64,000 nt of DNA from Gnetum montanum (lineage: Eukaryota > Streptophyta > Gnetopsida > Gnetales > Gnetaceae). The first letter of the stretch is position 1. Every line of letters starts with the position of its first letter. The translations under genes were made by a program, and so were the position numbers. Positions 11,748 through 24,700 of this stretch are shown here, piece by piece. The stretch is from positions 131,287 through 195,286 of the forward strand of contig MNCI01023269.1 in the NCBI GenBank assembly GCA_015680685.1, given 5' to 3'. Under the pieces are notes generated by a model. It saw nothing but the letters and a program-made list of their open reading frames with translations. It searched no databases and was not told where the DNA came from.

Positions 11748-14700
11748 ATGAACCCTGCAAACACCACCGCTACAACCGCTCAAGTCACCGACATTGTAGG
11801 CACCATGGCTGTCCAACAGCCCGTGGTCCAATAGCAGGCAGTACAACCCACAGCGGGGCCCCGCAGGTCCCTAAGGTTGCAAGGGAGGAACCCAACCTCT
11901 AACATTATAACCCAGGACCAGTACAACTTCATATGTGTGAAGATACAAGCTAGTTTGGCAGTAGATCGAGCCGAAATAGAGGTAAAGCGGGAATACGAAC
12001 TCTTCTACAGGGGGGGACGCGAGTTCATCCCTTCCCCGTAAAATATAATCCCTGTTCCAGAGTAGTACTCAGAGCTCATCACACGACTCCTTCTGCAAAG
12101 GAGGCAGTCATTGGATCAGCCTGTAGTAGATCTCCAACTGGAAGAGGAGGACGAGTTTGCCGCCCAATCTGAACACGAAGACTGCTATCACACCCTCAGC
12201 CCACAAACACATATCAACCCCATGTTCCACCCTGGCACAGGGGAAGCCATGTCCCTCCAACTCCTCAGGTTCACCCAGGCGCAAGCACCTCTACCAGAAA
12301 CATCCGCACTGGTTCATGTTCCTCTGGTAACTAACCCGCAATTTGGCACGCTCCCTCTCGCTATCATACCTGCTGCAGCAGCAGGCCCATCCTCGCAAGC
12401 ACCACCCCCACACAATAACATGGGAGCAACCTTCTCACCTCGAGTGATAGGGATGCCACATGTGATACCAGCATCCACGTCCACCCATTACATCCCACAC
12501 ATCAAAATGCACGGGGCCCCTTCCACCATTGTAACCCAACAGGGGGTTCCTTCACAAAACGTGGGTGGGCAATGGACGGAGATGGGTGTGCCATCACATC
12601 AACCCTCTCACCACCACGTGCTACCCCACACGATTCCACCAGCCAACATTCCCTAAGTACAGCCGCAACCGTAGCAACAACAACCTCTCACGTATAATGT
12701 GCCATCCCTAGTGCCACACACTATAAACGTGCCACAAGCACAACTGTCGACCGCACAGCTTTCAGCCTTCCAACCTACCATCCAATAGTCCAACCTGTAC
12801 AATGTGCCACACCCCCAAGTTGCCATGTCACCTAGTGCCCACGACTGGGCAGATGCCAAAAAATTAATGCAAGAACTAACTGACGAGGTGAAGTGCCTCA
12901 AAACGGCTGTCGACGGAGAGCTGAAGGTAGTGGACTTCTACCACGATGACCCCATTAGTCCTTCCGTCCCGCCCCTAACCTTGCCCAAAGGTATATCATT
13001 ACCTACACTCACCAAATATAATGGGGAAATAGACCCCAATGCCCATCTTATAACATTTAGATTAGAATGCGCACTACTCCAGGCATGGCCCCATGCCATT
13101 TTGCGAGTGTTCCCTATGTCCCTCGCAGGGAGAGCACTCGATTAGTATCGAGCCTTGCCGAGGAATTCTATATTTTCCTTGGAAGAGTTGTTGCATCAGT
13201 TCGTGACCAGGTTCAAGTATAACTTGAAACCTGAGGCGACATTGGACAGCCTTATACAGATTAAACTAGCCCTGCTAGAACCTGTGCAAAAATTTATCCA
13301 GAGGTGGAGTGCCGCTCTCAATGAGCTACACGAGCTAATCTCCCAGACATATCTCCTCACAATTCTAAAGGGGACCGTTAATGACTTCGTCAAATCCAAA
13401 TTGTACTATCTTAATGCGCGTAACCTTAACCAGGCCTTTGTACAAATTAAGAATATAGAGGAGGCGGCTCAAAATAGTCATGATCCAGCATATTTAGCCT
13501 TCAAAAATCAACATAGTAAAAAGGACAAAGAAAAGGCTAAGGAAACTATAGCGACAATACTGGAGATGCAACAAGAAAACAAACTGCCAGTACCCCCTAC
13601 TAACCATACTAGACCTACTCCCGCAACTACACCAGAATCATCATCATCATAGAACCCAACACAAAATCGTACGAGAAACTTTAAGAGGAAAGAACCCTTC
13701 TAATATACGCCTCTACCTATGAAGCCGTCCCAGCTATTCGATCAACTATTGAAAGCTGGATTAATAAAACATAAATAGTTATCTCCCGCGGCCATCCAGA
13801 GACATGATCGGTTTTGTCAACTCGTCTAGAACCCAAGCCTAGCAACATCGAATGAGCCTCCAGTGCCCAAAGGTTTTAGGATGGATCGCTTCTACGACTA
13901 TCACCAACGCAATGGGCACGACACGGATTACTGTTTCACATTGAAGCAAGACATACAGTGAATGATCGACGAAGGCCAAATCACCTTTGATGAGGCCAAC
14001 CCGGTCCAACCACAGAACCAGACTATGGGGGTGTATAAAGACCCTCTGAACACCAAAGAGGTGTTGTACGTTATCAACACAATCTGCTTTGATGATGAAC
14101 CTGAGACACCCAACATTAACACCATCTACCTTGAATATAAACAACAAACACCTAACAAGCCATTTGTAGTCCGTGTTCCTCCGACTCCATCCGCATCCAT
14201 GCCTCAACCATCATCTGCCCCGCAAAAACCATATGTAGTGTGCGTACCTCCCGCTGTCACTACCCCGAATCTATCAACCCCTCCTACTTGGCCCGCCCCT
14301 TTCGTAGTTCGAGTGCTGCCTGTAGTTGCAACAGCGGAGGTCCAACCTCCACCTAGACAAACCCCATATGTCGTTAGGACGTCTGCAAGTCCTAATGTTT
14401 ACCAAGCCTCCACCTCACATACGCAAGGTAAACCTAGTCCTTATGTCATTAGGGTGTCCAGCCAATCTTCTGCCCAACCACATCCGACTGTCCAACCGCA
14501 ACCTCACCCAGTTCCATATGTGGTACGAATCTCAAGGCAACCTGAAGCTCCAAGACTAGCTCCACCTCCACGCCACATATGAGAATGCGTAGTGGATAAG
14601 CTCACGCGTGAACGCTTGGAGAAGGAGCGTCAACGGTTAGCTGTAGGGCCACCTAAACCCACTCCACTCAACGCCGTACCCATGACGCCACCCAATAGTC

Positions 14701-15689
14701 AACCAAACGTAGGCACCGAGGGTGAACCATCCAAAAAACATGATACGTCTAAAACAATGGCTCCGAGCAAAAATGACCGACCAACGAAGCATGAAATAAA
14801 ATTGTTGGGGCCAATGGACCCAGTCACCGCTAATGCAAACGCGCCCAACAGTAGAGATTTGGCAACAGCTTTAACATAAGTCACACAAGCACTCAAGCAA
14901 AAGAACACTTCACTAAGCTTGTATGACTTGGTTCTTACATCCCAAACACATCGTGAAGCTCTGGTATGCATGTTAATGTCGATCCCAGTAAGCGAGAACT
15001 TACCCCCAAACGAACCATCCATTCATGCGGTAATGTACTCGCCCCAAGGGTCAACTTCCAAACCACTAAGCTTCCACAACGATAACATTAAAGTGGATAA
15101 GAAAANATTTAGCGGGTCACGCGTGATGGTCAAAGGCATAGTGACCTTAGACTTCATAGCGAGGGACCAGTTTCCCACATCTGTCGACTTCGTGGTGGTC
15201 GATGAAATGCCAGGATTCAACGTAATATTAGGAAGACCTTGGTTGACCCAATTGAAAGCGGTCTCATCCCCTATACATCAATAAATTCATCTACCTTATG
15301 AAGGAGGTGAAATCATCATACATGGGGAAGCAGCTACACCTATTGTTTCATCACACATGGACATGGACCAAGGCTCAGAGGTTGAACTCGAAAAGCCTAG
15401 TCGAAACGACATAAACGAATAGCAGCCGATAGGCAGTAATCCAAATCCACCTAAAACAGAAACACCTGTGCCTAACATTGTATATACACCCCCTCAATTA
15501 GAGACTAACACAGAACTCACCACAAATACTAAAACATCTAAAAGCACTGACACAGAAGCCATTCCATCAGACGTCCCTTGGGCTGAATTACCATTCAACG
15601 TGATCAGCGAAGGGGACGCTGAATACAGAATCATACCCGTTGACACATCGCCTAACATTAAAAAGAAAAAAAAATCAAAAAATTCCTAA
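11748..15689 (+). pseudogene. gag-pro polyprotein of the Tat/Ogre element, with in-frame stops
   Basis: A single reading frame runs from ATG 11748 to a TAA at 15687-15689, interrupted only by in-frame stops (e.g. about 12654, 13143, 13650, 13959, 14580, 14877, 15282); I see no frameshift. Order: variable N-terminus; Gln/Pro-rich segment; gag core at about 12900-13500 (F-P-M-S-L-A-G-R-A-L-D, F-V-T-R-F-K-Y-N, E-P-V-Q-K-F-I-Q-R-W). Next is a zinc-knuckle remnant Y-D-Y-H-Q-R-N-G-H-D-T-D-Y-C near 13890-13935, whose first Cys is Tyr. Six P-[YF]-V-[VI]-[RC]-[VTI] repeats follow (14158-14560). The protease-like end is at 14990-15270 (V-I-L-G-R-P-W-L). The protease D-[TS/G]-G motif is not visible; a single unknown base at 15106 lies where it should be. 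Confidence 0.85.
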
Positions 15690-15694
15690 AATAA

Positions 15695-16085
15695 CACCAT
15701 CTCAACACGTTCGAAATGACACTAAACTACAGCTCGTCCGAAATGACGTTAAACTACAACAAATCAGAAAAAACATTAAACTACACTCCTTGTCCGAAAT
15801 GACGTTAAACTACAAATCGTCCGAAATGATGCTAAACTACGATCTGCCTGGAATGACATTAAACTATCATGTCCGCAATGACATAAAACTAGCCATGATC
15901 AGAAATGGTCAGTCAACCCAGAAATCCACCCATATCATTCGCAATGTTCCCTGTTTACGACTGGGGCCCAAAACAGCCTTAAATTACACACGTGGCCCGA
16001 AATGGCCTTAAACTAATGCGAACCTGGCCCGAAATGGCCTTAAACTAGTGCGAATCTGGCCCGAAATGGCCTTAAACTAGATCAC
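15695..16085 (+). repeat. minisatellite A (CGAAATGACnTTAAACTAC type)
   Basis: More than ten imperfect units of about 20-30 bp, each with the core GAAATG-(A/G)-C-(C/G)-(T)-TAAACT. Early units read CCGAAATGACGTTAAACTAC; the last three read GGCCCGAAATGGCCTTAAACT. It directly follows the gag-pro frame. 16086-16328 is AT-rich DNA without a gene. Confidence 0.8.
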
Positions 16086-16328
16086 ACACTTATACTTTGT
16101 TTTCCTCTTTTGTTTATCATTACACTCCGATTCATGATTACGTCCATGCATTACTCTCAAGAAAAAAGATAAAAACAACCAAAACATTTTACATTACCGA
16201 GACATGTTTGCAATTAAACTTGAATCAACAAAGAAATTTTTTTTTTCCTTCGTACATGAAATAATATACAAGTACAAAAGTTAACTAGTTTCATTCATCT
16301 TGATTTACAATTCCCGTATAAATTTGAG

Positions 16329-19300
16329 TCAGAGTAGTTTCACAACAACACAAAATGATAAAAAGCCAAAAAAATAAGCATTTGGGACGGGAGGGTCGTC
16401 CCCTTTAGATCCACCGACGTCAGGGGCCCTCGCTCCACTGGGGCCAGCTTCTTGGGCATCGCCACCGCCTTCATCCTGAAAATACAAAAGGAGACAATCA
16501 ATGTAAGAATAAGAGAACACCAAAATTTGAAACATTATTCACCAAATCAATTTCATAATGACAAAATGCTTACCATAAGAGATCCCCCTAAGCCAAATTC
16601 CAGTCGACGAAGGATTTCCTCGTCCGAGATACTAGTCCAATTTGTCTCATCAAGGCCTAGGTCAATGTCTGCCAAGGCCTTTCCCTTGTCAACAGCTGAC
16701 CAGGTAGGACGTTTTAGAGGAAATTCACCCACAGACACTTCCCCAGAGGTAGTCGTAATCACCCTGGTAGGTGACTCCATCTTGACAGTTGTGTTTTGGG
16801 CAAAAGTATCGAAGGCAGAGCACAAACCCAAACCCTCCACAAACATTTCTAGTTGCCGCTTTTCAACAGACACTTCTTTTAACGACTTGTTGTAGTGATG
16901 TTTGTGATTCTTCTCATCCTGACCCCACTTGCGAACCTTGGAAGCGAAGGCTTTCCAATCTTGACATTTGAGGTTGAGGAGATTAATTTTGGCTTTACGC
17001 TCTGCCATTCTCCGAGTCAGTGATGCATGAAGATTTAGTAGGTTCCAATATCTCATATACGTAACCTCGGACGTTCGCCAAGAGCGATCACCGCTTAGTT
17101 TGGCAGCGGCGAACTCGTATCGAGCCTTAAGATCGTCATGTTCAACCGACAACTTAGAGACTTCCTTTTCTTTTGCTTGGATCTGCAGCCACAACTATTC
17201 AACGGAACGCCTGCAAGTCCATAGTGACTTGGCGTTGTGTACCAGACCTTCCGCCACTTCATCATAAACAGGCCTGGGCACCTGCTCCACCTCTGGGGAT
17301 AGTGTGGGTAAACTCTCTATGCTGATGCTCTCAGAGGGATCCCACCTCAACTTGGCACCTATGCATACAAAAAGATCAAACGTTAAGACAACAGAAATAG
17401 GGTGTGACACTCTAAAATGGCAAACCATTTGAAAACGTTATACCTATTTCGGGGTGGACCTCCTGAATGCGTTCGACAACTTCTTCTGCCATTCCAGCCA
17501 CAAAATCCATCTTACTTGGCATTTTCGTCCAAGTAAATGGCTCACGGGTGCAGGATGAACTAACCTCTGCGGTCCTCTCAGGGGGAACCGTCTTCATGGG
17601 TATGTCTAAGCGCTCCGTCCTGGTTTTGCTGCCTTCGTCTGGAAGAAATGAAAACATGAAAATAAAAGATCATACAAATGACAACTAGCAAAGAAATATA
17701 AAGTAAAATAAAAAGAAAACATACCGTGCTCATTGTCACCTTCTGGGGGATCACCTAAATCTAGATTTCCCTGAAGAAATCTGCAGAACATTTGATCGAC
17801 ACCACCCTGGTCATCCAACATCTCAGTTTCTGTGGTGTTCTCCTTTAACTCCTCCGTTCCTCCTCCCTGATCCTTCTCCACATTTTCCTCTTCATTATTC
17901 TGCTCCGTGTTGGTCTCCTCCTCCTCAGTAATAGTTTCTAATGCCTGCTTCCTCACTTCTCAAATCAAGCCAAAGGCATCAGTGACATGTAAACGATCGA
18001 AGAAAAAATTATGAACAAAATGAAAACAATAAAGTAATAAGTGGGCGAAGTCTACATACCGGGCATCTTGAATCATATGCACTTTACTCGTGGCTCGCTC
18101 ACATTCGAAACGTCACCAGTTGGGCGTTCGTGTCTTTTCAGCTTCGATTTGGCCTGGCCAACGGTTTCTTTGATAACCCGCTCAGCTCTTCTTGCAGTGA
18201 GAGGCACATCATCTGGCTCTAATCCCAAACTATCACAAGTGTGAATTGAGGTACCCGATGATCCCTCGGTCATAATAGACACAAACTCATCAATGCCCTC
18301 AGGAGCATCTTGGGACTTGGCTGTTTCGAATAAATGGTTGATCCATGGGCGGGATAGTTGACCCTGATCCCGTAGAACAAACTTGTTGTCCGCGCGGACT
18401 ACCAAAAACTTGGCGAAGCGACGAAGGTAACCAGCAAAGAAGGCAAAGGTGAAGTGGGATTGCGCCTCGACATTCAAGCGCAATCACACTATCTCCTTGT
18501 GCATACCAGACAACAAAAATTCAGCCCAGTTATAGCGCATGTCAGTTTCCAGGATAGTTCGCATGGCACGTACAGCCTCAACCCCAAGACTCCGTACCTG
18601 GGAAAGGATTTTGGGGAATACCCATGCCCTAAACAGGGGATATAGTTCATTTACTTCCTCAACCTTTGCTTTCCCCTGCATTGGGAATCCCTTGGCACCC
18701 TTGACTAGGCCCAACCAGTCCTCCAATTCACGCACCGTTTGGAGCTCTTTCTGAGCCCTATCTAAAACTACACTTATGCCATCTGTCGGTACCCCAAATA
18801 AGTTTGAAAAGGACTCTGGTGACAGATGGAAAACTACCTTAACACCCTTAATCCGGGTGCTGTAGTAGGAGACAGACTCATTAAAGGAATCCACGATCCC
18901 AATCATTTCTGCGATAGATACATCAGGACTCGGGGTTGTGAAGAGCTCCATAAGGCCGACATTGTCTAAGCAACGAACAATAGATGTCGGGGCATGGTTA
19001 TGCAACCATTTTTGAGCCTTAGTCACCTCTCTGAACTTCATTGACAGGGTTGTCTCGGTTCGCCCAGTTGTAACAGGATCCCCGCCAGGTGGTACATCAA
19101 CTGCAAGTGCAATTTGAGATTTTCGTATCAGTATAACTCTCGGCAATTAAAACACGTTAACACATCTAGGAAGTGTTGTCATTTACCATCGGTGGTGGAC
19201 TTGAATGTGCTACCTAAACCAGAGTCACGAGGGAAAACTGGCCCCTGGTCCGACCAATCTTTATCCAGCCATCCACGAGCTTGGCACATTGCCAACGCTC

Positions 19301-20937
19301 TAGAAAATCGTTGGTGAAAATAGACGATATCCCACTTCATTAGAACTAATACAACTTTACGAAGGGTGGGATCCATCATAAAGGCCTTTAGAGCGGTACG
19401 AGCTAAGGCAAGCCCATCATCCTCGACACATATTCCTTCTGCATTAACTTTAGGCCTACAAACGAACGAATGTCAAAACTGAGGCAAATGCGAAACGGCG
19501 AAAAGAAGCAATAGACTTGAACGGTCCTACCTGCCCACCCGGTACACTATGCCAGGAGGGTTCTGGAACAGCGTGTGCGCACGCGCAGCTAAAAATAAGG
19601 TGTTGTTGAGGTAGTCCTGCCCTCATGGTAATTAGGCCCACACGCGTGCTAACGGGCATGTGGACCTGGGCCCGCGGGAAGAACCGTCCTCATTCGTAAG
19701 CTGCCCCTCGTCGATGTCTTCCATGAAGACAACGACGCCCTCCGCGGCTCCTGGCAGCATTGCCTCAAGGACGCTCCGTGCCACCAGTTCACTTAGATGC
19801 GACCAGATAACCACTTTAAAATTGTCCAATATGAAGGGCAGGAATTCAGACGCACCTTCTCTGAACCAGCCCCCATTGTTGTCCACAGTTAGATCCGGGG
19901 TAGGCTCATCATCCTCAATGGGGCCAAACCATGTTAGCACCCCAACGAGCTCAACAACGAGGAGAAAAAGCTTACTATCCCTGCAAGCAATCAGGATGCC
20001 ACGATCAATCAGCCATGTATCAAAACAACGCGAAAAACAAAAGTTCACATCGTAGACTGACAGTTAGAAAAATTTCCTAACTGTTTACGCTCGGCGTATA
20101 CCCTACTAAACCTAGCGTACACGCTGTCAAAATTTGTTTATGCTCGGTGTATACGCTACTAAACCTAGCGTATACATTGTCAAAATTTGTTTACGCTCGA
20201 CGTATATGTTGCTTGACCCGGCATATACACTGACAACCAATTGTTTACGCTGTCGCCCGAACCTCTTACGCTCAGCGTATACGCTGAAGAAACCCTCAGC
20301 TATACACCACAGAAGTGGCCAGCGTAAATAGTCTACGCTAGACACTGAACAAACAGTTTACGCCAGAAACATGAAAAAACAAGTCTACGCTGTATCATAC
20401 TTAAAAGGACAACTGTGTACGCTTAGCGTAAACGCTGTAGAAACCCTCAACGTATACGCTGTCACAGCGTAGATTGTCTACGCTGATAAAATAGAAAGCT
20501 TACGCTGACAAAACAGAACGTGCATAGAAAACTTATTATGCTGTATAGCCTTCAGTGTATACACTGATACAATCGTCTACGCTTCGTGCAAGAAAAAGTG
20601 ATAACGCTGTGCACTGAAAATAGATTACGCTATGACAGTCTACGCTAACCCAACTTTACGCTGTGAATTTACGCTTGGCGTATACGCCGACATCTCTATG
20701 CTGACTCTCTACGCTCAGCGTATACGCCGAAGCCCTCTACAAGATTGTCTACACTACGAAACATGCACAAGAAAAAATAACTAATAGAGGCGGGATCAGA
20801 GCCTACCTATGTGATGATCCAGGCCATGATAGAATCCTTGGCTGGGGCAGGCACTGCAACATAGCTTCGCTTTCCTCTGCGAAGGTCAAGTCAAGTCCCT
20901 TCCTCCCCTGCCCTTCCACCTCCTTGCCTTTGCCCAT
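16329..20937 (-). pseudogene. eight-exon antisense gene inside the Tat/Ogre element
   Basis: Minus-strand exons: 20937-20807, 20056-19531, 19455-19187, 19100-18060, 17958-17725, 17638-17444, 17358-16574, 16475-16329 (stop). All introns are GT-AG. Junctions 2 to 7 keep phase; junction 1 needs a 1-base shift in exon 1. Spliced length is about 3.3 kb, near 1,100 codons. Exon 1 starts M-G-K-G-K-E-V-E-G-Q-G-R-K. Exon 4 has F-H-L-S-P-E-S-F-S-N-L-F-G-V-P followed by a Trp-bearing helical region. Exon 5 is acidic (T-E-E-E-E-T-N-T-E-Q-N-N-E-E-E). Exon 7 has coiled-coil segments (K-E-V-S-K-L-S-V-E-H-D-D-L-K). Stops interrupt exon 2 (near 19632-19620), exon 4 (18486-18484, 18075-18073) and exon 7 (17197-17195). 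I do not know its function; exon 4 vaguely resembles the putative plant transposon protein domain of the env-like ORF at 5956-5366. Confidence 0.75.
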
Positions 20938-21180
20938 CTTGGCGTCTTCTACATTGAGATTAACAGTTTACGCTGAAGGTTGAAACTCTTTACGCTGACG
21001 CTGGAACGTCTACGCTCTGCGCCTACGCTAAGGTTTGGTCTTTGGCATCTACGCTAGGGTTTGGGTCATACGCTCACGATCAGGTTTACGCTTACGCCAG
21101 GGTTTGATAGTTTATGCTTACGTTGGGAAGCTTACGCTGTAAAGTTTACACTCAGCAGCTTACGCTCACAACACAAAATA
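20057..21180 (-). repeat. AGCGTA/TACGCT-rich first intron and upstream region of the antisense gene
   Basis: The 750-bp first intron (20806-20057) and the 240 bp upstream of the antisense ATG (20938-21180) are packed with TACGCT/AGCGTA words in both orientations, including GCGTATACGC. This is the word found in the LTR U3 (9870-10310, 26770-27180) and the sense leader. The intervening exon 1 (20937-20807) is free of it. 21181-21364 is AT-rich with a short CGCCGCC stretch and no gene. Confidence 0.7.
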
Positions 21181-21364
21181 ACAACAAATGACCCCCCCTT
21201 ATATAGCGCTCCGTCATCGCTGCCGTCGCCGCTTACGCCGCCGCCTCCTGGTTTGCTACTTTTTGCTACTTTTTGCTTTTTTACTTATTTTTCGCCAAAA
21301 ATTTGCCCAAAAATAATAAAAAATATATATATTTAAAATAAAACAGAAATTACTACATCCCGGT

Positions 21365-21640
21365 TCCTCTGTGAACCCCATTCCAAGCGTTTACACCGAA
21401 CATTCCAACGTGAACTGCCACCCACGGCCCGGTATGGCCTTAAACTGCCATTACGGCCCGGTGTGGCCTTAAACTGCCATGATGGCCTGGTACGACCTTA
21501 AACTACACATACGAACCCATTATGGCTCGGTATGGCCTTAAAAATCCACCTACAGATTACATATGGCCCGGTAAGGCGTTTAACTGCCACCCACGGCCCG
21601 GTATGGCCTTAAACTGCCATGCGTCCCGGTGTGACGATAA
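21365..21640 (+). repeat. minisatellite B (CGGCCCGGTATGGCCTTAAACTGCC type)
   Basis: About seven to eight imperfect units of roughly 25-35 bp, with the core CCCGGTATGGCCTTAAACTG. It shares GGCC-TTAAACT with the last units of minisatellite A, so the two arrays bracket the antisense gene island. They may be the broken ends of one older array. Confidence 0.8.
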
Positions 21641-21730
21641 TCCACCATCATGCATGTACACATAATCTAAAATTACCAAAGAACGTAGTACGATATCCAT
21701 TAGCTCATTCAGCTCTCTTTTTATTGGCAG

Positions 21731-24700
21731 GAGCAAGCCTGATGGATTGCCAGCACTTAACTGAACCATTAATTATCGATGGACCATACGGCAAAATTGC
21801 AAGGGACATCAACATAAACCTCATCCACTTAAGTTCATCAACGGACGACGCAGTCATAGCCTCAACACAGCAAACAACAGACAACTACAAAAGTATGACA
21901 AAATCCCTCGACATAGAAGCTAAAAATATCACCGAAGACCCGTTGAACGAGACCCCAATAACCTTGCCCGATGGGGAAATTAAAATACTGAAATTAAGCA
22001 CATTACTAAAACTGCAACTAGCCTAAAACATTGAAGACGTGCTTAGGGAAAATATGAAAGCATTGGCTTGGTCTTACACGGACATGCTCGGGTTAGACCC
22101 TCGAATTGTCCAGCACAACATTATCCTTGATCCGAAATTGAGACCGGTAAAACAAAAGGCACAAAAGGTTAAACCCAAAGTGGCATTGGCAATTCGTAAT
22201 AAGATCACCAAACTTTATAAGGCTGGTTTCATCCAGGCTGTTGATTATGCCGAGTGGGTATCCAACATGGTCATTGTTCCGAAGAAGAACGGAAACATTC
22301 ACTTATGCATTGACTTCCGGGCTTTAAATGTTGCAACCATAAAAGATGATTTTCCTCTACCCAGCATCGATCATCTTGTTGACTCGACCGCTGGGCACAC
22401 ACTATTATCTTTTATGGATGGCTTCTTGGGATACAATCAAATACGCATCAACCTGGAGCATCAGCTTCGGACAACCTTTATGACACCATGGGGAACCTTT
22501 TGTTACACAATGATGCCCTTTGGTCTCAAAAATGCTAGGGCCACGTATCAAAGAGCGATGACATTCATCTTTAGCGATTACATGTTACACTCGCTCAACG
22601 ACTATGTAAACGACATTGTGGTTAATTCAAAAACATCAGAACAACATATACAAGACCTTGACCTGGTATTAAAATGTTGTTTAAAGTATGAATTGAGACT
22701 CAACCCAAAAAAATGTGTCTTCGGCGTCAAGACAAGAAAAATGCTTGGATTTATAGCCTCAGAAGCAGGGATACGAGTAGACCCCGATAAGGTTAAGGCC
22801 ATAACAAACCTAAAACCACCATGAAACCTTACCGAACTTCGAGGTCTACAAGGTAGATTACAGTTTATCAGGCGCTTCATAGAAAAATTGACAAACAAAC
22901 TAAAACCTATGAACCACCTGTTACGCAAGAACGTCCATTTTGAATGGACTCCGCAGTGCCAAGAAGCATTCGATAACCTTAAAACGGCATTGGCCCGATT
23001 ACCCACGGTTTACCCACCTCAAAACGATAAACCGTTTTACATCTACCTTGCTACTTCGGATTCGTCAATTGCGTCTATGCTTTGCCAGAAACAAGATGAC
23101 GGAACCGAAGTCCCTGTATATTACTTAAGCCATGCATTAGTTGCCCACGAGAAAAAGTATAACGACGTGGAGAGGTCCTGTTTAGCTTTGGTCTTTTCTT
23201 TGAGAAAATGGCGACATTACCTCTTCCGTAACCAAGTTAATATAATTTGCAATAATAATATGCTCAGGGCCATCACAGGAAACATTTACGAAATGAGTCG
23301 AATAGCCCGCTGGAAAGCCATGATAGCTGAATTTGACCTGCACTACATAGCGCAATCATCAATTAAAGGTCAAGCCATAGCAAGTCAAATGGCCACGTCA
23401 CCAATGCATAATCAAGCAATAATAGAGCCAGAATTCCCAGATGAGAATATAAGTGCAATAGACATAGTGCCCAACGACTACGATGCCATTCTAAACTTTG
23501 ATGGAGCATCCACCTCTCGAGGCGGAAGTGCAGTCGTTGTCATCACCTATCCCTCCGGGGAAATCCGACCCTTTGCTTATCGTTTCAACTTTCATTGTAC
23601 CAACAACATAGCAGAGTATGAAGGTCTCCTTAAAGGTCTCGTGGTAGCACTGGCTTCAGACATCACACGGCTTGTAGTCAGAGGAGACTCACAATTGGTC
23701 TTAAACCAAGTGACAAATGTTTATACATGCAAAGCCCAACATTTACAACCATACTGTGACTTAGCAAAACACTTAATGAGGCGATTTGAAAACATCGATG
23801 TGCAACACGTTTCTAGAAACGATAACACCATCGCAGACGCATTAGCCACATTAGCGTTACACATATCGCCAGACATGTTCCATGCATTACCAAGCTCCGT
23901 AACCAGTTGTGACGAACCAATAACCAATACTCTTGACACGTTGCCAATCGCATCTGTTAGTACAACACACGTGATAGAATGGTATGATGACATAAAAGAC
24001 TACCTTCTACACGGCGAAACACCACATCTAACAAATGCACAAAAGGATGTAGTACGAAAACACTCTAAGCAGTATACCCTGGTAGGGGACACATTGTGTC
24101 GTAGATCCTACGAAGTCATATTGCTAACATGCGTTGGTGGTACCGATGCCCAAACCATCGTCGAACAAGTACACGACGGACTATGTGGAGGACACATAGC
24201 ACCAAAAGCCATGGCAACAAAGATCATACACTTAGGCTATTATTGGCCACACATGGAATACGACTATCTCTCCAAGGCTAAAACATGTAGTACTTGTCAA
24301 AAACATAGCAATCTAATCCATGTCCCACCAAATGAGTTGCATACGACGCAAATCACGTGGCCCTTTCAAAAGTGGGGATTGGACCTCATCGGCCAAATAA
24401 CACCCTCATCTTCTGCGGGGCATAGTTTTATTATAACCGCAACAGAATATTTCACAAAGTGGGTAGAAGTCGCTCCCCTTCGCAAAACTACATCTAAACA
24501 TGTATGCAATTTCATTCTCGAAAAAATTGTAACCCGCTTTGGCATTCCCATGATAATCATCACTGACAACGGGCCACAATTTAGCAGTGCCAAGACCAAA
24601 ACCTTTTGTGATAGTCTAGGGATCAAACACTCATTTTCATCCCCTTACTATCCTCAGAGCAATGGGCAAGTAGAGGCGACAAACAAAATGATTATTACAA

